64,000 bases of DNA from Alcaligenaceae bacterium (GCA_030538235.1 JAUNUJ010000012.1:1-64000); one strand, 5' to 3'. Positions 43,734 to 52,933 are shown, counted from the stretch's first letter. Program-made: numbers and translations. Notes: a model not told the origin generated them from the letters alone.

Positions 43734-43898
43734 TTAAGATAGGTTTTCTTCGTCTTCGCTAAGCCTATCCGCTACTTCTGGACTGACCAGCTCATCGAGG
43801 GGAGGGCAGGGATCAAAGTATTCTGCGACCTCAATATAAGATGGATCATCAATAATCGTAGCTTCTGGCTCATTCGTTTCATGTTGTGTGTTAGTCAT
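43734..43898 (-). CDS. acidic 54-aa protein coupled to Toprim gene
   Basis: Starts MTNTQHETNEPEATIIDDPS; its ATG overlaps the stop of the tagged Toprim protein (CGATGA). Strongly acidic (about 17 Asp/Glu), ends DEENLS. Unknown; the coupling suggests a partner or chaperone-like role, or a DNA mimic. The ribosome site is provided by the LER codons of the upstream gene. Confidence 0.6.
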   Translation of the reverse strand: MTNTQHETNEPEATIIDDPSYIEVAEYFDPCPPLDELVSPEVADRLSEDEENLS

Positions 43899-46792
43899 CG
43901 TTCTAGTTCCTCTTCTTTCTCATGTTCATGTTCTCTAGTTAAAGTTGGAGCAGGTTGTTCTTTCGTGCTACTGAATCCTAGATCTAGTCTGTCACCATTG
44001 ATTGAGCTATCAATTTTTTCATTGAAGTTTCTAATGGCCGTATCACGCTGCTCTTTATCCAAACCCGAAACAATGGATTGAACAGCAGTTTTAGCAGTTT
44101 TAAGAACAAACATGCTTGATTTGTTAAGCCCTTGTTGTTTAGGTGTTAAGCCATTAACAAAGGCTTGTAGCTCATCACGAATTTCTTGGCCACCCACGCC
44201 AGCCATCGGAATATCAGCACCGTGCGCATCCACACGTTTTGAATCTTCGATAACCGCATCATCCGGCGCTCTGTTTTGATTGAGTAGTTTGTCTTTTTCA
44301 GCTTCTTGTTGTGCGAGCGGAACTTCAGATTCTTCAGTACGCTCTTGTTCACGGATAATTTTCCATTCATTTCTATACGTTTCTATTGATTGCCGGTGAG
44401 AAAAATTGCCATCTTGGTCATACACTTTTTCTTCAACCTGAACGGCTTGTTTTCCTAAATTCACTAGCTCAACTTTTTCACCGATTTCAGCGCCAGAGGC
44501 TTCAATAGCGGTGCTTAGTTCTTTGCCCCAATGTTCATGGATAACGCCATTTTCATCTTTGATGTGAGCGTAATAACTCATTGATTTTTTGTCATCAAAT
44601 TTATACGGTGCAGAACCGTGTGCCATTAACTCACCTTCAAAAGGTGAGGTTTTAGCTTTGGCTTTCTCTTCGCCTTCGGCTTGACCTTGTTCTGGTTCTG
44701 GTTCTGGTTCTTTATCTGATTTTGAAGTCTCAGGCGTTGCTTTATCGGCTTTGTTAATGATGTTTATGCTTCGCTCTTCACGAAGTTGATCAATGATGGC
44801 CAAGTCCTTTTCATTCGGTTTATAGCCGTAAGCATCAATTCCTCTTACTGTAGCTTCAATGTAAGCGATACGTTTAAACTCTTTAGAGCCGTTCAGCTGT
44901 ATAGATGACCATCCTTTAGTCTCAGCCACTTCCAACATATCCTGAACTGTGTCCATGTCGTTTTTAGCGGTTTTAAGACTCGCACCTTGGTCTTTAAAAA
45001 AAACATCACCGGCTTCATTAATGTAGTCACCTTTTTCAGTAAAAACATACTTGCTTTTTAAATGGCCGGGTGGGTGATCGTAATCATGATCTATCACGAT
45101 CGGTTTAGATAACTCCTTTTCTATATCAATTCGCTCTTTGCCGGTTTCTTCAGCCTTTAACTCAGGTTGTTCTTCAGTGGCCAGCTCTTCATCACGCTGT
45201 GAGTTGGGTTCAGCGTTAACTTCCGATTGAGTCCTTTCATTTTCTGTATTTTGAGTAACAACTTTAGTCTCCACTTCTTTTGACTGATTCAAGTATGCAG
45301 CACGTTGTTCAATAATCTTATCGATTGCCGGCGCAATACTATTCTCTATCTCCTCCTTTGGTAGTTCATTAGCTAACTCTTCTGCAGGTGCATTTTTTTC
45401 ATAAACCCCATCAAGGTATTCACCATAGAGTTTTTCAAACTCATTTTCAAAGCCAGCTTTTTCATAGAGTTTTTCTAGTAAAAGATTTGAGTGATTCATG
45501 TCTGAATTTGCAAAGAATTCTTTTACCTCTGGTACAGAATCAAAAATAGCCCCTCTTTTTTCCATATCGTCTAAATTGTATTCTTGAGCTATGTATTGGC
45601 CATTTTCTGTTTTATAAATCTCTAGATGAGTTTGCCCCGCATGACTAAAAAAAGGTAGGTCATCCAGAGATTCCCAATCCTCCTTATCTAGTGCAGTTTC
45701 ACTATAAATTTCCCCGATTTTGGTAGCATTTACGGTGCGATCTATACCATCAGTCCATTCTAAGTTCTGTTTGTTTTCCATTACTATTTCCTGTGTTTGA
45801 TTAAGTTGCTGATTAACAGCTTCTAAGCCGTGAAGTTTGTGTAAATCATTAAAATCACTGGGTCTTGAACCGTATAGCTTTTCAAATTTTTCAAAATCTT
45901 CTTTAGTGAAATTAGGTTCAATTACTGTGGCCTTGTCGCCTAAAACTTCTTTTGCTGCCTTTGCAAATTCATAACCGGGGCGTTTGCCGGTTTTTTTGTT
46001 TATTTCGTCATTGTCCGATGCAATAATAATTGGAACATCTAAATCTTTAGGTAAACGTTCTGCCACTGCTTTTAGGTTGAAGCCAGCGAAACACGCAATC
46101 GTTGTTAATCCTGTGGCTTTATGAATTGATGCAGCAGTAGCATAACCTTCAGTTAATACGATGCCTTTATCACGGTTAGCCCATGACCCCATCACTAATG
46201 ATGAGCCGTGTAATTCCATTCCTTTTGTGAAGCTTTTTCGGCCAGTTTTATTGATGCTTTGTAAGCCAACAATCTCACCGTTTTTTTTCATAGGAATAAT
46301 AAGATTGTCTTGGTCACGCCTAACTTGACGCAGTAAGGAGCGTTCGTTAATTCCTTTATTAACCAAGTAATCATGATTAATATCTCGTATAGGGGAGAGT
46401 GAAGAGTATTTGTTTTGAGCCTCTTCTTTTGCTTTGGCCATTTCATCTTGTCGCTCTTTTTCCGCTAATAATCTAGCTTCTTCAGCGGCTCTTTCACGCT
46501 CTTTTAATTCATCAACATTTAATGGTTTGAATGGCGCATTAGGTTTATATCCTTCTTGTCTAGCCTCATAAAATAAACTGTTAATATTTACAAAGCCCGG
46601 CTTCAGGCTTTTCCAAACGGATTTGGCTGAGTTTTGGTCATAGTTTGCAGCAGTTTGAGACCAGTCGTTAAAAATATCAAAACCGGCATCCCCCAGTTCT
46701 GTTTTTAATGCAGCTCCCATTCTTACCCACAGCTCTCTATCTGAGTTGTCTACATATGTGATTGCGTTTTTAATATCATCTACATTCGTCAT
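43895..46792 (-). CDS. large Toprim/primase-like polyvalent protein, LER-tagged
   Basis: A 965-aa TraC/DUF-type protein. Order: PriCT_2-like start (DRELWVRMGAAL, about 18-80), Toprim domain with GIVLTEGYATA (Glu about 215) and IIASDNDE (about 255), an acidic linker, an LPD7-like domain (YVFTEKGDYINEAGDVFF, about 600-690) and a C-terminal beta domain (SYYAHIKDENGVIHEHWGKE, about 765) seen in conjugation proteins. It ends EKEEELER. Plasmid primases such as TraC and Sog are known to be sent to recipients to start the second strand. Start chosen at MTNVDD behind GGAG. Confidence 0.82.
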   Translation of the reverse strand: MTNVDDIKNAITYVDNSDRELWVRMGAALKTELGDAGFDIFNDWSQTAANYDQNSAKSVWKSLKPGFVNINSLFYEARQEGYKPNAPFKPLNVDELKERERAAEEARLLAEKERQDEMAKAKEEAQNKYSSLSPIRDINHDYLVNKGINERSLLRQVRRDQDNLIIPMKKNGEIVGLQSINKTGRKSFTKGMELHGSSLVMGSWANRDKGIVLTEGYATAASIHKATGLTTIACFAGFNLKAVAERLPKDLDVPIIIASDNDEINKKTGKRPGYEFAKAAKEVLGDKATVIEPNFTKEDFEKFEKLYGSRPSDFNDLHKLHGLEAVNQQLNQTQEIVMENKQNLEWTDGIDRTVNATKIGEIYSETALDKEDWESLDDLPFFSHAGQTHLEIYKTENGQYIAQEYNLDDMEKRGAIFDSVPEVKEFFANSDMNHSNLLLEKLYEKAGFENEFEKLYGEYLDGVYEKNAPAEELANELPKEEIENSIAPAIDKIIEQRAAYLNQSKEVETKVVTQNTENERTQSEVNAEPNSQRDEELATEEQPELKAEETGKERIDIEKELSKPIVIDHDYDHPPGHLKSKYVFTEKGDYINEAGDVFFKDQGASLKTAKNDMDTVQDMLEVAETKGWSSIQLNGSKEFKRIAYIEATVRGIDAYGYKPNEKDLAIIDQLREERSINIINKADKATPETSKSDKEPEPEPEQGQAEGEEKAKAKTSPFEGELMAHGSAPYKFDDKKSMSYYAHIKDENGVIHEHWGKELSTAIEASGAEIGEKVELVNLGKQAVQVEEKVYDQDGNFSHRQSIETYRNEWKIIREQERTEESEVPLAQQEAEKDKLLNQNRAPDDAVIEDSKRVDAHGADIPMAGVGGQEIRDELQAFVNGLTPKQQGLNKSSMFVLKTAKTAVQSIVSGLDKEQRDTAIRNFNEKIDSSINGDRLDLGFSSTKEQPAPTLTREHEHEKEEELER

Positions 46793-46808
46793 TGATATTG
46801 ACTCCAAA

Positions 46809-46837
46809 TAAAAAAGCCCTGATAAAAATCAGGGCTT
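46809..46837 (-). terminator. hairpin leader of Toprim gene
   Basis: GCCCTGAT/ATCAGGGC stem (46816-46835) with a short T-run and TTTGGAG on the minus strand. Confidence 0.75.
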
Positions 46838-46864
46838 CATGAAGTATCCAAAGCGGTCAGGTAC

Positions 46865-46897
46865 AAAAAAACCGCCTTGGATAAAACCTTGGCGGTT
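46865..46897 (-). terminator. terminator after virD4
   Basis: AACCGCC (46870-46876) and GGCGGTT (46891-46897) followed by T7 on the minus strand; second of two tandem hairpins between virD4 and the Toprim gene. Confidence 0.85.
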
Positions 46898-46919
46898 GTT
46901 AAAAATTAATCATTAAAAT

Positions 46920-48824
46920 TTATATAGTTGAAGGCTCAGTACTTTCTCCTTTTAAAATTGATTCAAGCGAGCTAATTAAATTCATGTCCATATTTTTACT
47001 CGCTTTGCTAATCTCTTGATTGACAGCGAATTTATAACCAGATGGGTCATTTGGTTGTATCAATACACTCTTAAGCCACTCTTGAATTGAGTCGGTACTT
47101 TTGATAGATGTATTGGCAGATTGAGAGTTTGTTTTCTTTGAGTTTTTCTCAAATTCTTCTTTTCCTTTTGGCGTTAAAGGAATCACCGGTGTATTAAAAA
47201 CCAGACGCTTAGTAAAATTCGGGTCTTTGTAATACACGATTTTGTCTGCTCTAATTGTGCGTGTACCACGTAACTTAATAATGCACTCATCCGCAGGGAA
47301 TTCTAAAAGCTCTTGTGGAAGCAGCACAGCACGTTGTTGATCTGATGTTGATTTACCTACGCCGTGTTTACCCGGGTTGCTTGATGTAGACCGTGATTTA
47401 TACGTTTCATAACCGATGGTTTTGGAGTACTCTTCAGCGTCATGAATGTCTGCCGGTGTATACATGATCTGACACGCAATGTTAGTTGAGAGCGAACGTG
47501 CGCCATTTTCAGTGTAAGCAGCATTTAGTTGTGCCATGTTCTGAAAAATTAACAAAATACGTATGTTGTACCCAGCCACATACGCAACACCTTTCTCCAA
47601 GACTTCCATTTTTCCGAGTGATGTAAACTCATCCATCAATAGCAAGCACTGATATTTCAGCTCAGGATTGTCTTCAGGTAATTCCCGAATGTTTTGATAA
47701 ATAAGTTGTGAGAAGAATAGGTTATTCAGTCGGTCAAAACGCCCCATATCGGCCATCTGAATACCAACATAAATCGTCATTTTCTCTTTACGAATGTCTC
47801 TTAAATCAAAATCATCCGCACTGGTTACATCCGCTACTACTGGGTCATTAAAAATTGCTAAAGGAGCAATCATGCTAGATAAAATACTTGATGCCGTATT
47901 TGTTGAGTTCCGTGCGTAGCTGAGTAGTCCACTTTTACAGTTTTTACTTAGTGTTGGATCAATGACAACCTCTTCAATCCATTTCTTTAACTCAATATCT
48001 TCAGGCTGAGCAAGACGGAGGATTTCAACAATGGTTGGTGTAATACCTAGTTCTTTCTCTTTCTCAATTAAGTACAGACCCAATCCAATAAATAATTGTT
48101 GAGCCATTTCCGACCAGAATTTGTCAGAATCATTTGCTGAAGCGTAGAGAATGCTAGCAATTTCTGATAGATCCGAATGGGTTTCGTTAGGATTTCGTGA
48201 TACATAAGTCAGTGGATTCCAGCGGTGACTTCTGAATTCACGGGAGGAGGGGTTAAATAAGTAAACTTTTTGGCCGCACGCTTTGCGGTAACCAGCTGTG
48301 ATCCGAAAGTTTTCTAACTTCGGGTCAAATACCACGAGACTATCACGGTAGTGTAGACAGTTCGGGATGACGATACCAACCCCTTTTCCGGATCTAGTAG
48401 GTGCTGCCAAGGAGCAAAACTCTTTGCCACCCCATCGCAGGTATTTACCTTTATATTGGCCAATTAAAATATCAGGCTCTTTATAATTAGTATCCAATAA
48501 TTTAGCGTTCTGAATATCAACACTTGTCGCAAATTTTGCTGAACCATGCAGTTCACGTTTTGGTTTTTTTATTGCTGCAATAAGTAATAACACCGTAACT
48601 AAAAGGAATGGTAAAAAACTAATAATGAGCGCAAACTGAAATTGCAAGCTCTTTAGCATCATTCCATTCGATAGTTGTGAGAGTTGATAGAGGGTAGTTA
48701 AGCCAACAGGTGTTGCATCATTTCCAATTGATTTGAAAAAATAGCTACCTAAAAGCTGCCCCCCTAATAATGCAAAAAGACTCATGAAGAGCCACGCTAT
48801 TAAGATTTTTACAGGTTTTTTCAT
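46920..48824 (-). CDS. virD4: type IV coupling protein VirD4
   Basis: A 634-aa TraG/VirD4 ATPase. Two N-terminal transmembrane helices (about 7-28 and 60-85), Walker A SLAAPTRSGKGVGIVIPN (about 135-152), Walker B CLLLMDEFTSLG (about 391), then the all-alpha and RecA-like folds with AYTENGARSLSTNIACQIMY. It recruits the relaxosome and, by family knowledge, reads the C-terminal signals of secreted proteins, so it is the natural receptor for the LER tag. A 9-base gap to the preceding gene; no hairpin. Confidence 0.95.
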   Translation of the reverse strand: MKKPVKILIAWLFMSLFALLGGQLLGSYFFKSIGNDATPVGLTTLYQLSQLSNGMMLKSLQFQFALIISFLPFLLVTVLLLIAAIKKPKRELHGSAKFATSVDIQNAKLLDTNYKEPDILIGQYKGKYLRWGGKEFCSLAAPTRSGKGVGIVIPNCLHYRDSLVVFDPKLENFRITAGYRKACGQKVYLFNPSSREFRSHRWNPLTYVSRNPNETHSDLSEIASILYASANDSDKFWSEMAQQLFIGLGLYLIEKEKELGITPTIVEILRLAQPEDIELKKWIEEVVIDPTLSKNCKSGLLSYARNSTNTASSILSSMIAPLAIFNDPVVADVTSADDFDLRDIRKEKMTIYVGIQMADMGRFDRLNNLFFSQLIYQNIRELPEDNPELKYQCLLLMDEFTSLGKMEVLEKGVAYVAGYNIRILLIFQNMAQLNAAYTENGARSLSTNIACQIMYTPADIHDAEEYSKTIGYETYKSRSTSSNPGKHGVGKSTSDQQRAVLLPQELLEFPADECIIKLRGTRTIRADKIVYYKDPNFTKRLVFNTPVIPLTPKGKEEFEKNSKKTNSQSANTSIKSTDSIQEWLKSVLIQPNDPSGYKFAVNQEISKASKNMDMNLISSLESILKGESTEPSTI

Positions 48825-48833
48825 AAGTAAACT

Positions 48834-49574
48834 TTATCTTTCTAAATCGTCTTCTATTTCTTGAGAGTCATCTTTGATGACGGTATCACCAAAAACTTTG
48901 GTGTCTTCACTTAACCACGCCTTGCCGTGTACGTGTGCTTGGCCATACACTTCAACTTCGTCATATATTTCAGCTTGACCGTAGACGTGTGCTTGTCCGT
49001 AAATAGTTGCTTTGCCGCTAACTTGTACATCTTCGTAAACTCGTGCAGAGTCTTTAATTTTTGCACTACCTGAAATTTCAGCTCTATCAAACACTTGAGC
49101 TTGGTCAGTGACAGTCGAGTATCCTAGCACTTGAGCTTGGCCATAAACTTCAGCATGACCATTAATTACAGCGGCTTCAAATATGTGTGTGTCTCCAAAA
49201 ATCTTTGCTTTGTCATAAATTTTAGTTTTATCAAACACTTGAGCTTTGCCATAAACCTCAGCATGGCCGTAGATTTTCGCATCATCATATACTGTTGCTT
49301 CGCCATAGACGTGAGCGTTGTTTGCAATAATCGCATTGCCATAGACTTGAGCGTTATCTGCAACTTTGGCGTTATTCAAGACAGTAGCGGAGTCGCTGAC
49401 CCACGCCTTATCTTCATGACTTAAATTTGATTCTGATTGTATATATCCGCCTAGCTGACCAGCTTTAACAACGCCATCTATATCTCTTACTGCTCTAATT
49501 CGTTTTAAAATGTTGACATGATTTAGATTCGTCATTGTTATTGTGTCGTCTTCAACAAATTCATATTTCTTCAT
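48834..49574 (-). CDS. beta-helix repeat protein, LER-tagged
   Basis: A 246-aa protein. The N-terminal ~65 residues (GGYIQSESNLSHEDKAWVSD) match the start of YdcK-like proteins. The next ~150 residues are ~25 hexapeptide-type repeats of the form A-x-V-Y-G/D-x (ANNAHVYGEATVYDDAKIYG), predicting a left-handed beta-helix. It ends EIEDDLER. Function unknown; beta-helices can mimic DNA or act as scaffolds, so a recipient-side protein that blocks a DNA enzyme is one possibility. Confidence 0.75.
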   Translation of the reverse strand: MKKYEFVEDDTITMTNLNHVNILKRIRAVRDIDGVVKAGQLGGYIQSESNLSHEDKAWVSDSATVLNNAKVADNAQVYGNAIIANNAHVYGEATVYDDAKIYGHAEVYGKAQVFDKTKIYDKAKIFGDTHIFEAAVINGHAEVYGQAQVLGYSTVTDQAQVFDRAEISGSAKIKDSARVYEDVQVSGKATIYGQAHVYGQAEIYDEVEVYGQAHVHGKAWLSEDTKVFGDTVIKDDSQEIEDDLER

Positions 49575-49585
49575 TTTGAATTCCC

Positions 49586-49618
49586 AATAAAAAACCGCCG
49601 TGGATACCCAAGGCGGTT
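49586..49618 (-). terminator. hairpin leader of beta-helix gene
   Basis: AACCGCC (49593-49599) and GGCGGTT (49612-49618); T6 and ATTGGG follow on the minus strand. Confidence 0.8.
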
Positions 49619-49644
49619 TTGATTAATTTAATTTATAAGTGGGG

Positions 49645-50676
49645 TTAAGCGTTACCTTGCAATGCGAGGTATTTAGACAATGGATCGTAATAGATTTCTT
49701 TAAGTTCCGTTTTTTCAAAAAAGCAGACAATATCAATTGTGGATTTAACGATATTTAAAATATATTGGTAATCCATACCACGGCCAGCATCGGACTCTTT
49801 AGCTAATTGTGCAATGCGATAATACACGCTAATCGCATCATTAGCATGTACTGACGTTAAGCCGCCGGGGTGTCCGGTGTTCAGTGCAGATAAGTAATCC
49901 CATGCTTCATCACCACGCAACTCTGTTAAGAATATTCGGTCTGGTTTTAGTCGCATACAAGACGCAATGACTGATTTTGCTGTGATGTGTTCTTTGTAAA
50001 ACAAATGCACTCGATTTGGATGATTCGGTAAATCCAATTCGTGTGTGTCTTCAATCGTGATAATTCGAGTTTTTTTATCGACTAAATCAGCAAGTGATTT
50101 CGTAAACGTGGTTTTACCTGATCCAGTACCGCCAACTAAACAGATATTCAATTTCTTATCAATGGCCAGCTGAAAAAATGCTTCAATCTCTCGGGTTTCC
50201 AAGAGCTTAAGCAGTCGAGTTTCATAGTCATGTAAAACGATATCATCACTTGATTTCAGCTGATTAGTTGCAATGCGGTAATTAGCTAATCGGCCAGTCG
50301 ATAAATAATCATTGATAGTAAAACGGTTTAGGCTTGGTTTTCTAAAACTAAAAACGACTGTGCCGGCTTCACAGGCTGGGGGAATAATGATGTGACAACG
50401 CTCACCATCCGGTAATGTCACACTGTGCATTGGCTCTTTAGCAGTGATGTGTTTATTGTTATAAATAGTCAGCACGTTAGCTAAGTTGATAAGCTCATTA
50501 AGATTTAATCGTTCATCTTCAATGCGCTCAATACCGTTACTGCCTTCAATAAAACATTCATAAGGGCGGTTAATCATTAACTCAGTAACTCCGGGTTGAT
50601 TTAATCGCTCAGTGATGCCTAATCGCTTAAGCAAGTTTCGTGATGTAATATCACGAGCAAAATCGTTTTTAGTCAT
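49645..50676 (-). CDS. virB11: T4SS traffic ATPase VirB11
   Basis: A 343-aa hexameric ATPase. N-terminal domain (PGVTELMINRPYECFIE), Walker A LVGGTGSGKTTFTKSL (about 178-193), Asp box ITIEDTHELDLPNHPN, Walker B MRLKPDRIFLTELRGDEAW and the His box GHPGGLTSVHAN. Powers pilus assembly and substrate transfer. Start at MTKNDFARD; upstream ATG lies in the hairpin leader. Confidence 0.95.
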   Translation of the reverse strand: MTKNDFARDITSRNLLKRLGITERLNQPGVTELMINRPYECFIEGSNGIERIEDERLNLNELINLANVLTIYNNKHITAKEPMHSVTLPDGERCHIIIPPACEAGTVVFSFRKPSLNRFTINDYLSTGRLANYRIATNQLKSSDDIVLHDYETRLLKLLETREIEAFFQLAIDKKLNICLVGGTGSGKTTFTKSLADLVDKKTRIITIEDTHELDLPNHPNRVHLFYKEHITAKSVIASCMRLKPDRIFLTELRGDEAWDYLSALNTGHPGGLTSVHANDAISVYYRIAQLAKESDAGRGMDYQYILNIVKSTIDIVCFFEKTELKEIYYDPLSKYLALQGNA

Positions 50677-50684
50677 AAATTTCC

Positions 50685-50712
50685 ATAAAAAAACCGCCAA
50701 TCATAGGCGGTT
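50685..50712 (-). terminator. hairpin leader of virB11
   Basis: AACCGCC (50692-50698) and GGCGGTT (50706-50712); T7 ATGGAAA follows on the minus strand. Confidence 0.82.
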
Positions 50713-50745
50713 GTTAATGTTTGAAATATTGATAGGAGCGTGTGA

Positions 50746-50871
50746 TTATCGTTCCAAGTCCTTTTTTGTTTTAGAAAACTGTTTAGACCACTCTGGTTCA
50801 ATCACATTTGAAATTTTTTCAAAGGAACGTTCTAACGCTCTAATTCTTCTTGATGTTCTAAATAAATAGTT
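50746..50871 (-). other. open frame with a second LER end, no start codon
   Basis: A 41-codon open stretch overlapping the end of the RadC-like gene in another frame. It reads ALERSFEKISNVIEP and ends KTKKDLER. No normal start with a ribosome site is seen (a GTG about 18 codons from the end is possible). It could be a frameshifted alternative tail, or the remnant of another tagged gene. Confidence 0.35.
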
Positions 50872-51932
50872 TTACTTTCCTGAGCATTTTTTGTTAGTTC
50901 CGAGACAAGAGCAGGGTCTTTTGAAAACTCAAATATGTTTTCACCGGCAATGATAAAGTGCTCAATTAGCGGTCTGTTTAAAAGTTTTGATACTTTTTCA
51001 ATATGTGTCGTTAAACTAATATCAGCATCTGAAGCTTTAGTATCGCCAGAAGGGTGATTATGAAAGATTACCCATTGTTCTGCGCTATCTTTAACTAGAC
51101 CTTTACAGATTTCACTAGGATACAGAGTACAACTAGCAGTCGCTCCTTTAGCAACAGTTTCCATTTTCTGTACATTGCCAATTTCATCTAGTTTAAGAAC
51201 ACCAGCATGTTCTATGTTTAAAAAAGTATAGCTTAGGTTAACTAATGATTTAACTTCTTCATTGTCCTCCCAAAAGTTCTTACCTTGGATTTCTTTAGCA
51301 GCATAAAACTCACAAAACTCTTGCATCCCTTCAAGAATTGGTGATTCACCTTGATTCGGTAGATTCACTTCATTTGAGCTTGGCTTAGTTAACTCAATCG
51401 TTTCATAATTGACAAAGCCTTCTGTGAGCGAATGTGATTTTTTTGGCTCGGCAATAATGTAATCCAATAAGCTAACATCTACTTTTGAAAAAGTATCTGA
51501 TAAGTCTTTATGCTGTTCTTCCAAATGATTAGAGCCATCCCTAGCTGCAATATTTAAATGATTAGTATTAATTGTATGGGCTGGTCTTACCATAATAGTA
51601 GCAGCTGCACTTTCAGTTAATAGTGTGTCAGATAGTATTTTTTCAGTACTTAGAGCGTTAGGTTTGTATTCTTTATAACCAACGCACTCATAACGAACGT
51701 TTAAAAACAGAAGCGTCATTTTGTCAGAAGACCACAAATTACTGTCTTTGACAAAGTTTTTCACAACCGAAGAGTTTGTCATGCGTGGTTTTGAAATCGG
51801 GTCTTCAGCCATGTATTCCCGACTGCGATTAACCAGCGTATCAAATTCATCCTTTGTCACTGGATTAGATTTTATTTTTTGATAAAGTGATTGGTTATCT
51901 TCAGCACCAAATTTTCGTAAAAATTCATTCAT
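50832..51932 (-). CDS. RadC/JAMM-domain protein, LER-tagged
   Basis: A 366-aa protein. The N-terminal ~200 residues are unrecognised; the C-terminal RadC-like domain (about 225-345) has VIFHNHPSGDTKASDADI, the HxHPSGxxxxSxxD metal site, followed by LIEHFIIAG. RadC-like proteins are common on conjugative elements but their role is unsettled; JAMM chemistry is usually proteolytic or deubiquitinating. It ends LEHQEELER. It may work in the recipient during establishment. Confidence 0.85.
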   Translation of the reverse strand: MNEFLRKFGAEDNQSLYQKIKSNPVTKDEFDTLVNRSREYMAEDPISKPRMTNSSVVKNFVKDSNLWSSDKMTLLFLNVRYECVGYKEYKPNALSTEKILSDTLLTESAAATIMVRPAHTINTNHLNIAARDGSNHLEEQHKDLSDTFSKVDVSLLDYIIAEPKKSHSLTEGFVNYETIELTKPSSNEVNLPNQGESPILEGMQEFCEFYAAKEIQGKNFWEDNEEVKSLVNLSYTFLNIEHAGVLKLDEIGNVQKMETVAKGATASCTLYPSEICKGLVKDSAEQWVIFHNHPSGDTKASDADISLTTHIEKVSKLLNRPLIEHFIIAGENIFEFSKDPALVSELTKNAQESKTIYLEHQEELER

Positions 51933-51945
51933 TTATTTTTGACCC

Positions 51946-51973
51946 ATAAAAAAACCGCTAGTAATAGGCGGTT
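51946..51973 (-). terminator. hairpin leader of RadC-like gene
   Basis: AACCGC (51953-51958) and GCGGTT (51968-51973) with CTA/TAG inside; T7 ATGGG follows on the minus strand. Confidence 0.75.
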
Positions 51974-51995
51974 ATTAAATAATTTTTTTAAATTC

Positions 51996-52331
51996 TTAGT
52001 TGAGACCCAACTGTTTAGCTTTCTGAGTGACCTCTAACTCAGTGCGCTCCGTTTTGTCAGCAATACGCTTTGCCCCAGCTCTTGAATACCACTTAATCAG
52101 ATTGTCAGTTTCTTTTTTACCCCACGCAAAACCACTTCTCTTTGGTTTTGATATTGGCTGTTTTTCTTTTTTTGAATAAGTGCCACCTTTTAATCCTAGT
52201 CTGTAGGCTTTATCTGTGACTGATGGGATTTTTCGGTCTAGTTGTTTGCAGATGTCATGAATACTCATGTGCGAAAAGTTGTTTTTTAAGAATAATTCCT
52301 CATCCCTAGACCATTCTCTGCGAACGCTCAT
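51996..52331 (-). CDS. Myb/SANT-like DNA-binding protein
   Basis: A 111-aa protein with two tryptophan-led three-helix repeats: REWSRDEELFLKNNFSHMS and GFAWGKKETDNLIKWYSR. Each is followed by a turn and recognition-like helix (SVTDKAYRLGLK, EVTQKAKQLGLN). A DNA-binding regulator is likely. GGAG 6 bases before the chosen ATG. Lies between virB10-side genes and the RadC gene. Confidence 0.72.
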   Translation of the reverse strand: MSVRREWSRDEELFLKNNFSHMSIHDICKQLDRKIPSVTDKAYRLGLKGGTYSKKEKQPISKPKRSGFAWGKKETDNLIKWYSRAGAKRIADKTERTELEVTQKAKQLGLN

Positions 52332-52342
52332 AATTAACTCCA

Positions 52343-52373
52343 TAAAAAAACCGCCTAGCTTTAACTAGACGGT
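52343..52373 (-). terminator. hairpin leader of Myb-like gene
   Basis: ACCG-CTAG (52350-52358) pairs with CTAG-CGGT (52365-52373); T7 and ATGGAG follow on the minus strand. Confidence 0.78.
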
Positions 52374-52404
52374 CTCTGTTAATAAAAATAACGCTTATTA
52401 AAAA

Positions 52405-52710
52405 TCAACTTTTTAATTGGTCATAGACTTGGTTATGCGATTTGACAGATTTAATGATGACGATTAAATCAATAATCCACCAAATAAAAACAATGAATAA
52501 AAATAAAAAACCGATAAGAACACCAAGTGTGAGCCAGCCAAAAATTGACAGCAAAGCCATAACAATACCACTACCAACTTTGCCTAAATACATTCGATGC
52601 GCACCTATACCACCTAAGAAAAACCATAAAATCAGCGCAACAACCACTGATTTACGGCCGATAGACAAGGCCAATGCGTTTTTTAATTCTTTACTTTGTT
52701 CCTGAGTCAT
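52405..52710 (-). CDS. TM2-domain membrane protein
   Basis: A 101-aa protein with a TM2 domain: ALILWFFLGGIGAHRMYLGK, then GIVMALLSIFGWLTLGV and a third hydrophobic stretch. The G-A-H-R-x-Y motif is the family signature. Function in conjugation is unknown. Confidence 0.85.
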   Translation of the reverse strand: MTQEQSKELKNALALSIGRKSVVVALILWFFLGGIGAHRMYLGKVGSGIVMALLSIFGWLTLGVLIGFLFLFIVFIWWIIDLIVIIKSVKSHNQVYDQLKS

Positions 52711-52719
52711 TAAAATTCC

Positions 52720-52917
52720 TTATTGATTCACGTTGTATTTCGGTGATTCATCCTTAACAGTGATTAGAGCTTGCAGCAACTCGGTAAGCTGCTTACCTTC
52801 GTCTGTTGCCTTAAACTCTTCATTTGTTAACTGTTTGAGTAATGTATCAACTGAATCAATATTATTGTCTGCACATAGCTTTGAAAATCTATGAATTAAA
52901 CTAGCGTCAATTAACAT
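52720..52917 (-). CDS. hypothetical 65-aa protein
   Basis: Begins MLIDASLIHRFSKLCADNNI; predicted helical and acidic. Ribosome site GGAAAAAA weak but present. It lies 9 bases before the TM2 gene and 16 after virB10, so it is in the operon. No family known. Confidence 0.6.
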   Translation of the reverse strand: MLIDASLIHRFSKLCADNNIDSVDTLLKQLTNEEFKATDEGKQLTELLQALITVKDESPKYNVNQ

Positions 52918-52933
52918 AATTTTTTCCTTCGTT

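Noticed and set aside
49131..49424. Long plus-strand open frame across the beta-helix gene
   Set aside because: Antisense shadow caused by the repeat's codon periodicity; no ribosome site.
48834..49574. The LER codons as a DNA recombination site
   Set aside because: The codons differ among genes (CTA/TTA, GAA/GAG, CGT/CGA/AGA) and so do the stops, so no DNA motif is shared.
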